This document shows, one piece after another, positions 44,458 to 54,491 of a stretch of DNA of 64,000 bases. Made by a program: the position numbers and the translations under genes. The notes below the pieces were generated by a model. The model saw only the letters and a list, made by a program, of their open reading frames with translations, was not told the origin of the DNA and did no database searches. This DNA comes from Lysobacterales bacterium (GTDB lineage: Bacteria > Pseudomonadota > Gammaproteobacteria > Xanthomonadales > Rhodanobacteraceae). The stretch covers positions 1 to 64,000 of the forward strand of contig NSJK01000007.1 of assembly GCA_002632325.1 (NCBI GenBank), given 5' to 3'. Position 1 is the first letter of the stretch; each line of letters begins with the position of its first letter.

Positions 44458-45693
44458 ATGAACACTGCTGACTTGCTGGCCCTCGGAGAACGCTACTGGC
44501 TGCCGGTGTACCGCCCTCGCGCGCTCGTGCTCGAACGCGGTCTGGGTTCGCGCGTGTGGGACACGCAAGGGCGCGAATACATCGACTTCGGCGCGGGCAT
44601 CGCGGTCAATGCCTTGGGGCATTGCGATCCCGATCTCGTCGCGGCGATCACCGAGCAGGCCCACAAGCTCTGGCACGTGAGCAATGTGTTCTACAGCGAA
44701 CCACCGCTGCGACTCGCGCAGGAACTGGTCGACTCGTCGGGCTTTGCCGAGCGCGCCTTCCTGTGCAATTCGGGCGCCGAAGCCAACGAGGCGGCGATCA
44801 AGCTCGTGCGCAAATGGGCGTGCGCGCAGGGCCGCGCGCCCGAGCGGCGCGTGATCGTGACCTGCGAAGGCTCCTTCCACGGTCGCACGCTGGCGACCGT
44901 CACCGCGACCGCGCAGCCCAGGTACCAGGCCGGCTACGAGCCGCTGCCCGCGGGTTTTCGCCACGTGCCTTTCAACGATGCGGGCGCGCTTGCGGCGGCG
45001 CTCGCGCCGGGTGATGTCGCCGCGGTGATGCTCGAACCCGTGCAGGGCGAAGGCGGCGTGCTGCCTGCGGCGCCGGGCTACATGGCGCATGTGCGCGCAC
45101 TGTGCGATCGCCACGATGCCCTGCTCGTGCTCGACGAAATCCAGTGCGGCATGGGTCGCACCGGCACGCTGTTTGCGCATGCACAGGATGGCATCGCGCC
45201 CGACATCGTGACGCTGGCCAAGGCGCTGGGCTGCGGCGTGCCGATCGGCGCGCTGCTGGCCGGGCCCAAGGTCGCGCAGGTCATGCAGTTCGGCGCGCAC
45301 GGCACGACCTTCGGCGGCAATCCGCTGGTCAGTGCAGTTGCGCGCGTGGCCTTGCGCAAGCTCGCATCGCCCGACCTGCTCGCCAACGTGGCGCGCCAGT
45401 CGCAGGCGCTGCGCGCGGGACTGGAAGCCATCGGCAGCGAGCTGGGTGTGTTCGAGCTCGTGCGCGGTCGCGGCCTCATGCTCGGCGCGCTGCTGGCGCA
45501 AGGCCACAAGGGACAGGCTGCAACCATTCTTGATCATGCGGCCGCGCGGGGCCTGCTGATCCTGCAGGCCGGGCCCGACGTGCTGCGCCTGGTGCCTGCG
45601 CTCAACATCGGCGACGTCGATGTCTCCGAAGGGCTCGCGCGCCTGCGCGCGGCGCTGGTTGCCTATCTGGCTGCCCACACGCAACCGGCCTGA
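44458..45693 (+). CDS. argD: Acetylornithine aminotransferase (class III)
   Basis: 411 residues, PLP-dependent fold type I. Converts N-acetylglutamate semialdehyde and glutamate to N-acetylornithine and 2-oxoglutarate in arginine synthesis. Markers: FGAGIAVNALGHCDP, FLCNSGAEANEAAIKLVRKW, SFHGRTLATV, LEPVQGEGGV, LVLDEIQCGMGRTG, and the PLP Lys in IVTLAKALGCGVPIGALL (family usually LAKGLGGG). Some members use succinyl-ornithine or LysN-type substrates, so the exact acyl group is inferred. A palindrome TTCAATTGAA (44422-44431) lies before the start. Confidence 0.9.
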   Translation: MNTADLLALGERYWLPVYRPRALVLERGLGSRVWDTQGREYIDFGAGIAVNALGHCDPDLVAAITEQAHKLWHVSNVFYSEPPLRLAQELVDSSGFAERAFLCNSGAEANEAAIKLVRKWACAQGRAPERRVIVTCEGSFHGRTLATVTATAQPRYQAGYEPLPAGFRHVPFNDAGALAAALAPGDVAAVMLEPVQGEGGVLPAAPGYMAHVRALCDRHDALLVLDEIQCGMGRTGTLFAHAQDGIAPDIVTLAKALGCGVPIGALLAGPKVAQVMQFGAHGTTFGGNPLVSAVARVALRKLASPDLLANVARQSQALRAGLEAIGSELGVFELVRGRGLMLGALLAQGHKGQAATILDHAAARGLLILQAGPDVLRLVPALNIGDVDVSEGLARLRAALVAYLAAHTQPA

Positions 45694-45770
45694 GCGTCGA
45701 CGCTGCACGGCCGCACGCACGCGCCCGCGGACTACACTTGCAGACCGATCGGAATGCGCGGGAGCCGCAC

Positions 45771-46604
45771 ATGGCGACACTGTCTGGAAAAACCCTGTTC
45801 ATCACCGGCGCTTCGCGCGGGATTGGCCTGGCGATCGCGCTTCGCGCTGCGCGTGATGGCGCCAACATCGCGATCGCGGCCAAGAGCGCGGTGCCCAATC
45901 CGAAACTGCCCGGCACGATCCATACCGCGGCTGCCGCCGTCGAGGCCGCCGGTGGCAAGGCGTTGGCCCTGCAGTGCGACATCCGCGACGAGGCCGCGGT
46001 GGCCGCAGCAGTCACGGCAACGGTCGATGCATTCGGCGGCATCGACATCCTCGTCAACAACGCCAGCGCGATCTGGCTCGCCGGCGCGCTCGACACACCG
46101 ATGAAACGCTTCGACCTCATGCAGCAGGTCAACGCGCGTGGCAGCTTCCTGTGTGCGCAAGCCTGCCTGCCGCATCTGCTCAAGTCCGCCAATCCGCATA
46201 TCCTGACCCTCGCGCCACCGCCTTCGCTTGCACCGCACTGGTGGGCGCCGCATCTGGGCTACACGCTGGCGAAGATGGGCATGAGTTTCGTCACGCTCGG
46301 GCTGGCCGGCGAGTTCGGCCCGCAGGGCGTGGCCGTCAATGCCTTGTGGCCGCATTCGATCATTGCCACCGATGCCCTGAACATGATCCCCGGCATCGAC
46401 GTCACGCGCTGCCGCAAGCCGCAGATCGTCGCCGATGCGGCGCACGCGATCCTCGTGCGCACCGCGCAGGGCTTCCACGGACAGTTCCTGCTCGACGAGG
46501 ATGTGCTGCGCGAAAGCGGCATCAACGACTTCTCGCCCTATGCGATGGACCCATCACAAAGCCTGCTGCCGGATCTGTTCCTGGACAGCAAACCCAGCCG
46601 CTGA
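45771..46604 (+). CDS. Short-chain dehydrogenase/reductase (HSDL2-like)
   Basis: 277 residues, classical Rossmann SDR: FITGASRGIGLAIALRAARDGAN, cofactor acidic-loop replaced by AIAAKSA (suggesting NADP(H)), NNASAIWLAGALDTP, catalytic Tyr/Lys in GYTLAKMGMSFVT, and a C-terminal FLLDEDVLRESG. The pattern is like HSDL2 proteins whose substrates are not established. The start ATG has GGAG 8 nt upstream. Transcribed with argD after a 77-bp gap, probably independent. Confidence 0.85.
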   Translation: MATLSGKTLFITGASRGIGLAIALRAARDGANIAIAAKSAVPNPKLPGTIHTAAAAVEAAGGKALALQCDIRDEAAVAAAVTATVDAFGGIDILVNNASAIWLAGALDTPMKRFDLMQQVNARGSFLCAQACLPHLLKSANPHILTLAPPPSLAPHWWAPHLGYTLAKMGMSFVTLGLAGEFGPQGVAVNALWPHSIIATDALNMIPGIDVTRCRKPQIVADAAHAILVRTAQGFHGQFLLDEDVLRESGINDFSPYAMDPSQSLLPDLFLDSKPSR

Positions 46605-46732
46605 AAGCACGAAGCTCGGGCCGTACGCCCGCTCGCTGCGCGCTTGCTGACCAGAAAGGCCGCAACAGACGCTGGCGCCCCCTCCGCGCAATCCAGCACG
46701 CGTGGTTCCAGCGAAGGATGAAGCTGCTAGCG

Positions 46733-46842
46733 CCGTCCCTTCCCCCACCGGGGGAAGGTGGCGCGAAGCGCCGGATGAGGGCTGCGAATTTCCCCTGCCC
46801 GCATTCCGGCGGGGGCGGAGTTCGACTCCCGCCGAAATGATG
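46733..46842. repeat. Interspersed repeat-like element with two hairpins
   Basis: Contains CTTCCCCC / GGGGGAAG (46739-46757, ACC loop) followed by GGCGC / GCGCC (46760-46772, GAA loop) and GCCGGATGAGGGCTGCG. Sequences of this form (stem of C/G runs then ggcgcgaagcgccggatgagggc) recur as extragenic repeats in many high-GC beta- and gammaproteobacteria. Its multicopy status in this genome cannot be seen within the window. A GGCGGG-bearing inverted repeat follows at about 46808-46834. Confidence 0.55.
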
Positions 46843-46859
46843 GTTTGTTGAGCGTTGCC

Positions 46860-47525
46860 CTACTTGGCCTTGTCCGGGAACTGCTTGGCGATGCCGTCGG
46901 ACAGCGCATCGGCGAACATGTCCATGTGCGCCTGCATTTCCTTCCAGGTCTTGGCTTCGCCGGCCTTGTCGCCCTTCATGATCTGCTGGATCTGTCCGGC
47001 GTGATAGCCGATGTGCGCGAGCATGAGGCCGTTGACCGCGTCATAGGGCAGGTTCGGATTGGCGCCGGAGAGGAACTTGGCGACTGCCGCCGCGTTTTCG
47101 TCGAGTTCGTTCATCGCCTTGTCGGCCGCCACATCGTTGCCGGCATGGCGCGCGTCGGTGAGATCCTTCACGCCTTGCCAGTGCCCGCCGAGCAGCTTGA
47201 GCATGCCCGCGCCGGCATCTTCGCCATAAAAGCCCGCGACTGCGTTGGCGATTTCCTTGGCGTTGGCGACGGTTTCATCAGCCGCGCGCGTTGCCGCAGC
47301 GGCGTTGCCGGCCTTCACCGCTTCGGCGTAGGCGCGGGTGTGGACGATATGGCCATGCCAGAGCGCGCGCATCGCCTTGTGCAACTCGGGGGCGGTGGCA
47401 GCAGCCTTGGTCGTGGTTGATTGCGCGGCAGGTGTTGCCACGGCAGGCATTTCAGCCGCGAAGCTCGCGGCAGCCGGCAGGGCCAGCGCAAGGCTGACCG
47501 CCAGCGAGAGTAAGGTGGTCTTCAT
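46860..47525 (-). CDS. Exported alpha-helical protein with conserved His residues
   Basis: 221 residues: signal peptide (1-24), an Ala/Thr linker (25-45), then a helical bundle. His-rich positions HKAMRALWHGHIVHTRAY, LLGGHWQGVK and GLMLAHIGYHAGQI resemble ligands of a four-helix metal site, but the pattern is not a classical hemerythrin. Function not recognised. The start was selected for the signal peptide; GGGATGTCATC precedes the ATG as a weak ribosome site. Convergent with the SDR gene; the repeat element separates them. Confidence 0.65.
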   Translation of the reverse strand: MKTTLLSLAVSLALALPAAASFAAEMPAVATPAAQSTTTKAAATAPELHKAMRALWHGHIVHTRAYAEAVKAGNAAAATRAADETVANAKEIANAVAGFYGEDAGAGMLKLLGGHWQGVKDLTDARHAGNDVAADKAMNELDENAAAVAKFLSGANPNLPYDAVNGLMLAHIGYHAGQIQQIMKGDKAGEAKTWKEMQAHMDMFADALSDGIAKQFPDKAK

Positions 47526-47773
47526 GATGACATCCCTGAATTGATAACCGCTCATGCGGTACAGCCATCCTAGTCCTGCGCGCGCAGCAGGACTGAATGC
47601 CGACGAAAGACCCCGCAATCGCAGTTTCGGATCGAGACCGGCAACTGCGCATTCAAGCGCTGCCTGTCATGCAGGATGTTGGCGCGAAACCCGAAACCCA
47701 CGCGCCTTCGTCGGCTTTCGCCCGCAGCGAGGATCGCGCGACAATCAAGGTCTTCGTCGATGGAGCTTCAGCG

Positions 47774-48208
47774 ATGCGTTATCTCCACACCATGCTGCGC
47801 GTACGCAATCTCGACGCCAGTCTGCGCTTTTACTGCGAGGGGCTCGGCCTGGTCGAAACGCGGCGCAAGGAAGTCCCGCAGGGCCGCTTCACCCTCGTGT
47901 TTCTCGCTGCGCCGGAAAGTCCCGAGGCCGAGATCGAACTGACCTTCAACTGGCCCGCAGCCGATGGCGCGGTCGAGGACTATGGCAGCGCGCGCAACTT
48001 CGGTCATCTCGCGTTTCGCGTCGACGACATCCATGCGACCTGCGCGCATCTCATGGCAATGGGCGTGACGATCAATCGTCCGCCACGCGATGGTCACATG
48101 GCCTTCGTGCGCTCGCCCGATCTCATCTCGATCGAATTGCTGCAGAAAGGCGAGCCGCTGCCGCCCGCCGAGCCTTGGGCATCGATGCCCAACAGCGGCA
48201 GTTGGTGA
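47774..48208 (+). CDS. Glyoxalase I family protein (lactoylglutathione lyase-like)
   Basis: 144 residues, one vicinal-oxygen-chelate fold made of two beta-alpha-beta3 modules. Metal ligands are in the expected positions: His near the start (MRYLHTMLRV), Glu in EAEIELTFNW, His in FGHLAFRVDD, Glu in LISIELLQKG. This is the classical GloA pattern for converting the methylglyoxal-glutathione hemithioacetal to S-lactoylglutathione. The start is the ATG with GGAG upstream; the ORF could begin 59 codons earlier but without homology. Confidence 0.88.
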   Translation: MRYLHTMLRVRNLDASLRFYCEGLGLVETRRKEVPQGRFTLVFLAAPESPEAEIELTFNWPAADGAVEDYGSARNFGHLAFRVDDIHATCAHLMAMGVTINRPPRDGHMAFVRSPDLISIELLQKGEPLPPAEPWASMPNSGSW

Positions 48209-48217
48209 GACCCGCGC

Positions 48218-49504
48218 TCAGGGCGCGAGCGCGACGCGCATCGCACCGCGCGCAGCCTCGAGCGTGGCGGCGATCACCTGCTCGTCATGCGCAATGGAAA
48301 CAAAGCCCGCTTCGAATGCGCTGGGCGCGAGATACACGCCCGCATCGAGCATCGCGTGGAAGAAGCGGTTGAACACCGCGACATCGGCGGCGGTTGCCTG
48401 CGCGTAGCTCGTGACCGGGCCACGTGCGAAGAAGATTCCGAACATGCCGCCGACGCGATTCGTGCAGAAGGCCACGCCGGCTTCGTCGGCGATCGCCTGC
48501 AGGCCATCGCAGAGCAGGCGCGTGCGCCGCGCGAGTTCGTCGTGGAAGCCCGGTGTCTGCACCAGTTCGAGCATGGCCAGGCCCGCCGCCATGGCGATCG
48601 GATTGCCCGACAGCGTGCCGGCCTGATAGACCGGTCCGGTCGGCGCGATCTGCTGCATCAGATCACGACGTCCGCCATAGGCACCGACCGGCATGCCGCC
48701 GCCGATGATCTTGCCGAAGGTGCTGAGATCCGGTGTCACGCCGTAGTGCGCCTGCGCGCCGCCGAGCGCGACGCGAAAACCGGTCATGACTTCATCGAAG
48801 ATCAGCAGGGCACCATGCTGCGTGCACAGTGCGCGCAGGCCTTCGAGGAATCCCGGCACGGGCGGAATGCAGTTCATGTTGCCGGCCACCGGCTCGATGA
48901 TGAGGCAGGCGATATCGGCGCCGTGATCGGCGAACAGCGCCTGCGCGGCGGCGAGGTCGTTGTAGGGCAAGGTCAGGGTGAGGTCGGCCAGCGCCTTGGG
49001 CACGCCCGGCGAGGTCGGTACGCCGAAGGTCAGCGCGCCCGAGCCTGCCTTGACGAGAAAACTGTCTGCATGGCCGTGATAGCAGCCTTCGAACTTGACG
49101 ATCTTGTCGCGACCGGTCGCGCCGCGCGCGAGGCGCACCGCCGACATGGTCGCCTCGGTACCCGAGTTGACCATGCGCACGACTTCCACCGAAGGCACCA
49201 GCCGCGCGATTGTCTCGGCCATCGTCGCCTCGGCCGGGCATGGCGTGCCGAAGGACAGCCCATCAGCGACCGCGCGCTCGACCGCCGCGCGAACCTGCGG
49301 ATGGTTGTGACCGACGATCATCGGCCCCCACGAACCGACATAGTCGATGTAGCGCTTGCCCTCGACATCCCACAGATACGCGCCATCGGCGCGCGCAGCG
49401 AAGAATGGCTCGCCGCCCACCGACTTGAAAGCGCGCACCGGTGAATTGACACCGCCGGGAATGTGCGCAAGCGCGCGTTGGAACAGTTCGTGGTTGCTGG
49501 TCAT
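48218..49504 (-). CDS. hemL: Glutamate-1-semialdehyde 2,1-aminomutase
   Basis: 428 residues, class III PLP enzyme. Converts glutamate-1-semialdehyde to 5-aminolevulinate for heme and siroheme synthesis. Typical blocks: [77 protein letters not shown] and the PLP Lys in [17 protein letters not shown]. The start is the [11 protein letters not shown]. The tetrapyrrole supply also serves cysG, encoded 35 kb away. Convergent with the glyoxalase gene, 9 bp apart. Confidence 0.97.
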   Translation of the reverse strand: MTSNHELFQRALAHIPGGVNSPVRAFKSVGGEPFFAARADGAYLWDVEGKRYIDYVGSWGPMIVGHNHPQVRAAVERAVADGLSFGTPCPAEATMAETIARLVPSVEVVRMVNSGTEATMSAVRLARGATGRDKIVKFEGCYHGHADSFLVKAGSGALTFGVPTSPGVPKALADLTLTLPYNDLAAAQALFADHGADIACLIIEPVAGNMNCIPPVPGFLEGLRALCTQHGALLIFDEVMTGFRVALGGAQAHYGVTPDLSTFGKIIGGGMPVGAYGGRRDLMQQIAPTGPVYQAGTLSGNPIAMAAGLAMLELVQTPGFHDELARRTRLLCDGLQAIADEAGVAFCTNRVGGMFGIFFARGPVTSYAQATAADVAVFNRFFHAMLDAGVYLAPSAFEAGFVSIAHDEQVIAATLEAARGAMRVALAP

Positions 49505-49717
49505 GGCAGGTCCCGTGCAGTGCGCGCATGCGTCGCGCAAAGCCTGCATTATCGCCGACTTGCGCGGTGGCTTGTGCGCCTGACCAACGACCCGCACGGC
49601 AACCGGCCAACCTCGCGCAATACACGGCACGCCATCGCCGCGAATTGAGTTTGCGGTCACGGTGGCGCACGCTGCATTCGGCAACAATCGGTCACAGCTT
49701 GCCGATGGAGGCTTGGC

Positions 49718-51310
49718 ATGGCTCTTCCGATTCGTCACTACCGATTTGCCCTGATCCTCGCGCTGGCGACGCCAGGCATCGCGGGCGCAGGGTTGTCGGC
49801 GCCCACGCTCAAGTGGGCCTATGGCGGCTGCTTCACTTCGTGGTGCCAGACCGGGTGGTACAGCTCGCCAGTGGCCGTCGCAGTCGATGGCCAGATCGCG
49901 GTCGCAGCGGCGAGCTACGACCTCGTCCTGCTCGACGGCGACGATGGCGCGCTGAAATGGCGCGCAGCCAGCAGCGGCCGTGCCTGGCCGGCTGTTGCGC
50001 TCGGTGATCTGGCCGGCACTGGTCAGCTCGCGCTCGTGGTCGGCCGCAGCGGCGGGCAGGTGACCGCCTACAATCTCGATGGCAGCGTGCGCGGTGGCTG
50101 GCCGGTGACGGCCTTTGCCAGTGGCGAGGTGCGTTCGCTCGCGCTCGCCGATCTCGATGGCAACGGCCAACTGCAGGTTATCGTCGGCGCGGCCGCGTCG
50201 ATCTCCACGCGCCAGGTCAATGTGCTCGGCGCCAACGGCAGCGTGCGCGCGGGCTGGCCCGCACGCCGCAATGGTGAACCCGGTTACGGCGCGGGCATGT
50301 ACAACGAGAACCTCGCCATCGCCGATCTCGATGGTGCCAATGGTCCGGAGATCTACGCACCCAACGACACCCACTACAGCACCGCGCTCGACCGCAACGG
50401 CAACCAGATCCGCGCGCATGCGATGTACGGCACCAGCAGTGGCGGCGGCAACAAGACCTGGGCCGAGGTGGGTATTCACGTCGATCACGCGGTGGATCTG
50501 CGCGGTTACGCCAACTGCGCCACCGAGCGCCGGCCCAACTTCGCCTCGGCCGCGCCCGCGATTGCGCAACTGTTCGGCGAGCGCGTGCTGGTGCTGCCCG
50601 GCAATGTCTACAACTGCAGCACCAATCCCTACACCGATCTCTACTACGCCCTGTGGCTGCTGCGTGGAGATCGCACGCGCTGGAACGCAAGCGGCTACGA
50701 CTGGACTGCGATTCCGTTGCAGGGTGCGAGCGGCGCGCCGCTGTCGCAGGACTACAACGTGATCGAGAACATCGCCGCCAATGCGGTGGTTGCCGATCTC
50801 GATGGTGATGGCGTCAGCGAGTTCCTGCTGCCGAGCTACGACGGCAAGTTGCACGCGTGGTGGCTGGACAAGAGCGAGCACGGACAGTGGCCGTTCGTGA
50901 TACCCGGTGCCGGCATCCATTTCGCCTCCGAGCCGGTGGTCGCCGACCTCGACAACGACGGCCAGGCCGAAGTGCTGTTCACGAGCTGGGGCGAAAAGAG
51001 CCGCGCCGAAGCGGGCAAGCTGTTCATGCTCAGTTCCCAGGGCACGCAGCTTTTCGCGGTGGATCTTCCGGTGGCACGCGGCGGCGGCTGGAACGGCGGC
51101 CTCGCCGCGCCGACACTGGCCAACATCGATGGCGATGGCGACCTCGAGATCCTCATCAACACCGCGCATGCGGGCGTGGTCGCCTACGACCTGCCCGGCT
51201 CGTCGGCAGCGCGCCTGTTGTGGCCCACCGGACGCGGCAGCTATCTGCGCGCCGGCGTCGCATCTGCAGCGAGCGGCGGCGATCGCATCTTCGACGATGG
51301 CTTCGAATGA
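49718..51310 (+). CDS. Secreted FG-GAP/VCBS repeat protein with C-terminal IFxxGFE motif
   Basis: 530 residues. Signal peptide (1-24), then five or more FG-GAP/VCBS-like calcium-binding repeats of the form xxADLDGxGxxExxx (for example [61 protein letters not shown]), giving a beta-propeller. The protein ends exactly with DRIFDDGFE. The Cys pairs near CFTSWC and in YNCSTN suggest extracellular disulfides. Function unknown; the fold suggests surface or secreted binding. The C-terminal motif recurs in the kelch-like protein at 52718. Confidence 0.8.
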   Translation: MALPIRHYRFALILALATPGIAGAGLSAPTLKWAYGGCFTSWCQTGWYSSPVAVAVDGQIAVAAASYDLVLLDGDDGALKWRAASSGRAWPAVALGDLAGTGQLALVVGRSGGQVTAYNLDGSVRGGWPVTAFASGEVRSLALADLDGNGQLQVIVGAAASISTRQVNVLGANGSVRAGWPARRNGEPGYGAGMYNENLAIADLDGANGPEIYAPNDTHYSTALDRNGNQIRAHAMYGTSSGGGNKTWAEVGIHVDHAVDLRGYANCATERRPNFASAAPAIAQLFGERVLVLPGNVYNCSTNPYTDLYYALWLLRGDRTRWNASGYDWTAIPLQGASGAPLSQDYNVIENIAANAVVADLDGDGVSEFLLPSYDGKLHAWWLDKSEHGQWPFVIPGAGIHFASEPVVADLDNDGQAEVLFTSWGEKSRAEAGKLFMLSSQGTQLFAVDLPVARGGGWNGGLAAPTLANIDGDGDLEILINTAHAGVVAYDLPGSSAARLLWPTGRGSYLRAGVASAASGGDRIFDDGFE

Positions 51311-51337
51311 GCTGGGTGCGCAGCGCCTGTCGCCTGC

Positions 51338-52282
51338 TCAGTCGCGCTCGCTGACCTGCGCAGACGCTGGCTGGGCCAGCGCCTGGGTTTCTTCGGCATG
51401 CGCCTTGACGGCGATCAGCGGAATGCTGATGAAGAACAGCTCGGCGACGAATTTCGCCGAGACGTAACACAAGGCCCACCAGCCAACGCCCTTGATCAAG
51501 GGCTCCAGCCAGGCACCGACCCAAGCGACGCCATTGAGGACCAGCCAGGCCGCCAGCGGAATCACCAGCATCAGGAGGATCTGCATGCGCCCGCCCGGTG
51601 CGCCATACCGGCGGATCAAGAACGCGTAGGCGCTCTTGCCCAGATGGACCAGTCCGAACACGAGCGCCGCGAAAGGCACGAAGAACGGAATGCCACCGAG
51701 GATCAGGGTCAGCCAGCGCGCGATGCCGTGCAGACCCGGCGTGCTCACGAGGGTGCCGCCATGGCGGCGCAGGTGGGCGGCATCCCGCATCGAATCGAAC
51801 ATGGCGCCGAGCGCGGTGACCAGCAGCGGCCATTTCAGGTTGGAACCGGAAAGAAACCCCACCGGATCTCGAGCGGCGCGCAGGATTTCCTCGCCCGAGG
51901 GCACCATCGCGAAGAACACGATCGAGTAGACGCCGCACAACCAGAACAGGCCGAAACCGAGCACGCCCAGTCGCTGGCGCATCGGCATCGGATTGTTTTC
52001 GAGCGCCTCGCGGGGCAGGCCCACGGTCTGCAGCCAGGCCATGCCCATCAGCAGCAGCGCTTCAAGGGCCACCAGCACCACCAGCTCGAACGGCGTCATG
52101 CGCCCACTGATGAGCAGCTGCGCGGTCATCGCGTTGGCCACCAGCGCGGCCAGCAGTGGCGACACCAAAGCCCAGGGCGAATTCAGCGGATAGCGCAGCA
52201 TCAACTGCTTCCACTCGGCCAGCGACTTGCGTTTGGCCGCAAGGGATGCCGCCGGCGGTGCGCCATCGCGAGGCGGGTTCAT
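51338..52282 (-). CDS. Polytopic inner-membrane protein of unknown function
   Basis: 314 residues with about seven membrane helices (for example PLLAALVANAMTAQLLI, ELVVLVALEALLLMGMAW, GVLGFGLFWLCGVYSIVFF, LTLILGGIPFFVPFAALVFGLVHLG, LMLVIPLAAWLVLNGVAWVG). A charged cytoplasmic N-terminus (1-30) and short C-terminus are predicted. No family recognised. The start ATG (MNPPRDG) gives a sensible cytoplasmic N-terminus; the frame further upstream lacks support. Convergent with the FG-GAP gene. Confidence 0.65.
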   Translation of the reverse strand: MNPPRDGAPPAASLAAKRKSLAEWKQLMLRYPLNSPWALVSPLLAALVANAMTAQLLISGRMTPFELVVLVALEALLLMGMAWLQTVGLPREALENNPMPMRQRLGVLGFGLFWLCGVYSIVFFAMVPSGEEILRAARDPVGFLSGSNLKWPLLVTALGAMFDSMRDAAHLRRHGGTLVSTPGLHGIARWLTLILGGIPFFVPFAALVFGLVHLGKSAYAFLIRRYGAPGGRMQILLMLVIPLAAWLVLNGVAWVGAWLEPLIKGVGWWALCYVSAKFVAELFFISIPLIAVKAHAEETQALAQPASAQVSERD

Positions 52283-52717
52283 GTGCTCTGCGACCGCAAC
52301 AGGAAGAATTGCAAACCGTCGGACATCGTCGTCCCCGATCCGGCGCCATGCGCGATGCATGCTGCCACAGTTCACGCTCACCCGACAGGCGACCGCGGCG
52401 GCCGGTTGGCGAAATCAGGAAACGCTAGACCGTTCCGAAATGGCTGACATGAAATGCGTCGAGGAGGGGCGATCCCTGTCCGCGCCCGTCACGCAGCCAG
52501 CGCGGTTCCCGACAAGGGGTACACCGATGAGCCAGACCATCTTGACGGCTACAGCTCAAATCGAGACGTCTTGCGCACATGCTTCGTCATGGTTATGTCC
52601 GGGGTGCTGACGGAGGCCCGCGCTCATGCGTCCACCGGCGCGGCAAGCCAGCCATTGGTTGGCGTCGTCCACGTAGCCGCGCTATCGTGCGCGCGACTCC
52701 AGAGGGGAGGATTGGCC
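52283..52717. other. 435-bp divergent intergenic region
   Basis: Separates the membrane-protein gene and the kelch-like secreted gene, which point outward. A plus-strand frame continuous with the latter opens at 52454 but has no ribosome site and no signal-peptide logic, so it is taken as untranslated. No palindromes longer than 8 bp or promoter pairs stand out. Confidence 0.5.
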
Positions 52718-54241
52718 ATGAAGCCCGCGTACCTGACGTGGTTTGCCGCGAGTCTTGTGTTCGCGTCATCGGCAGCCTTTGCGCAGATTTGTCCCGAGTT
52801 CTTCGAAGACATCAACGCGCCGGCCTTGCCGGGCGGCTGGCTGAGGCCGGTCGATGGCGCAGGCGTTGCCTGGTCTACCGTTGCCAGCCAGGCCGATACG
52901 CCTGCGAACGCGGCGTTCGCGCCGATGCCCGCGGCGGTCGGCAACAGTTACCTGGAATCACCCACCGGCAACGTCAACAGCAGCAATGCCATCTTCAGTT
53001 TCCGTCATGCCTTCGATACCGAAATCAACTACGACGGCGGCGTGCTCGAGATCTCGATCGGCGGCGGCGCATTCGCGGACATCATCACGGCAGGCGGCGC
53101 GTTTCTCGAAGGGGGCTACAACTCGACGGTCTCGTCCTGCTGCGGCAGCCCGATCGCTGGGCGCCAGGCCTGGACCGGCAGCAGTGGCGGTTATGTGACG
53201 ACGACGGTGCAACTGCCAGCCGGCGCGATCGGCCAGGCGGTCAAGCTGCGCTGGCGCATTGCCGCGGACAGTTCGGTGAGCCGGCCTGGCTGGTGGGTCG
53301 ATTCCATCGTCTGCGGCAAACCGGTGCCGGGCAGTTCGCCATGGCGCAGGCATGAGCATCCTTACCCGATCGCGATCGAGAGCCAGGCCACCACGGTGAT
53401 GAATGGCGTGCTGTACAGCTTCGGTGGATGGACGACGACGGGCGTGACCGCCGCCTCCTACAAGTACGATGGCCAGCAATGGATCCAGATCGGGGACATG
53501 CCGGTGGCGCGGTACTGGGCGGGCGCAGTCAATGACGGGACCCACATCTTCATCCTGGGCGGCCAGGAATCCGCCGGCGCCGGCACCATCTCGGCAACGA
53601 TGTACCGCTACACGCCGCAGAGCAATGTCTACGAAACGATGGCGCCCATGGGCACACCGACACGTGGCTTTGGCCTGGCCATCCTGGATGGCCACATCTA
53701 CAAGTTCGGCGGCGTGGTACCGGGTGGGCGCACCGACGTGACCGAGGCCTATGACATCGGCAGCAACACCTGGTCGATACGTGCGCCCTATCCACAGATC
53801 ATGGCCCATCTCGCCGGCTTCGCGCGCAATGGCCATGTGTATGGCGCGGGCGGATTTGACGACGCCGGCCTGGGCACCACCAAGACCTACCGTTACGATC
53901 CAGTCCAGGATCTCTGGGATGATGCACCCATCCCCGATCTGCCCATCGCGCGCGTGGCCGCGGCCGTGATCGATACTCCGCAGGGTGTCTTGCTGGTGGG
54001 CGGCTATGTCGGTGGCGGGATCCAGCCGCCCGATGTGACCGGATCGGCCATCGCCTGGAACGCGACAACCAATACCTGGCGCGCCTTTCCCGCGTTGCCT
54101 GCCACGCGCGGATTGAGCGGCGGCGGATGGTTGCAGGGACGCCCCCTGCTGGTGGGTGGACGCCGACCGCAGAGCCAGGCATCGACGGATATGTTCGAGT
54201 ACGACCGCCTGTTTGCCGACGGCTTCGATCCTGCGAACTGA
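52718..54241 (+). CDS. Secreted kelch-repeat protein with C-terminal LFxxGFD motif
   Basis: 507 residues. Signal peptide (1-22, ending AFA), a beta-sandwich N-terminal domain (about 25-205), then kelch-like repeats from ~220 to the C-terminus (LYSFGGWTTTGVTAASYKYD, IFILGGQESAGAGTIS, IYKFGGVVPGGRTDVTEAYD, VYGAGGFDDAGLGTTKTYRYD), i.e. a propeller. The C-terminus is EYDRLFADGFDPAN. An excellent Shine-Dalgarno GAGGGGAGG is 8 nt upstream. CGSP/CC pairs suggest disulfides. Function unknown; likely extracellular. Confidence 0.8.
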   Translation: MKPAYLTWFAASLVFASSAAFAQICPEFFEDINAPALPGGWLRPVDGAGVAWSTVASQADTPANAAFAPMPAAVGNSYLESPTGNVNSSNAIFSFRHAFDTEINYDGGVLEISIGGGAFADIITAGGAFLEGGYNSTVSSCCGSPIAGRQAWTGSSGGYVTTTVQLPAGAIGQAVKLRWRIAADSSVSRPGWWVDSIVCGKPVPGSSPWRRHEHPYPIAIESQATTVMNGVLYSFGGWTTTGVTAASYKYDGQQWIQIGDMPVARYWAGAVNDGTHIFILGGQESAGAGTISATMYRYTPQSNVYETMAPMGTPTRGFGLAILDGHIYKFGGVVPGGRTDVTEAYDIGSNTWSIRAPYPQIMAHLAGFARNGHVYGAGGFDDAGLGTTKTYRYDPVQDLWDDAPIPDLPIARVAAAVIDTPQGVLLVGGYVGGGIQPPDVTGSAIAWNATTNTWRAFPALPATRGLSGGGWLQGRPLLVGGRRPQSQASTDMFEYDRLFADGFDPAN

Positions 54242-54491
54242 ATCAGCGTACAGACTGGCCGGGCGGGCGGATCGTGCCAGACATCGCGCCCGGACGAAGT
54301 CCATCAGGCCCGGCGACGGCTCCGCGCAGCGCCTGGCAGGGGCCGCGCCGGAACGCCCGATGGACTCCTGATTCCCGCGCCACTGTCCGCGGGATGGGCG
54401 GCGCCGCGCGGGCGCGCCGGTCAGTCGTGCTTTCCCGCCGGCTGGCAAGCCTCGATAATGCGCGCTGCGCGTTTGCCCGAAGTCCCAGCCG

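Noticed and set aside
46812-46834. tRNA-like T-arm string (GGAGTTCGACTCC)
   Set aside because: No acceptor stem, anticodon or D-arm can be built around it; the segment belongs to the interspersed repeat-like element.
47597-47773. 59-residue N-terminal extension of the glyoxalase protein
   Set aside because: The fold starts at MRYLHTML and the ATG at 47774 has GGAG upstream; the extension has no similarity to any domain.
54242-54491. Small gene between the kelch protein and rubredoxin
   Set aside because: Frames are short, with no ribosome site and composition of noncoding high-GC DNA.
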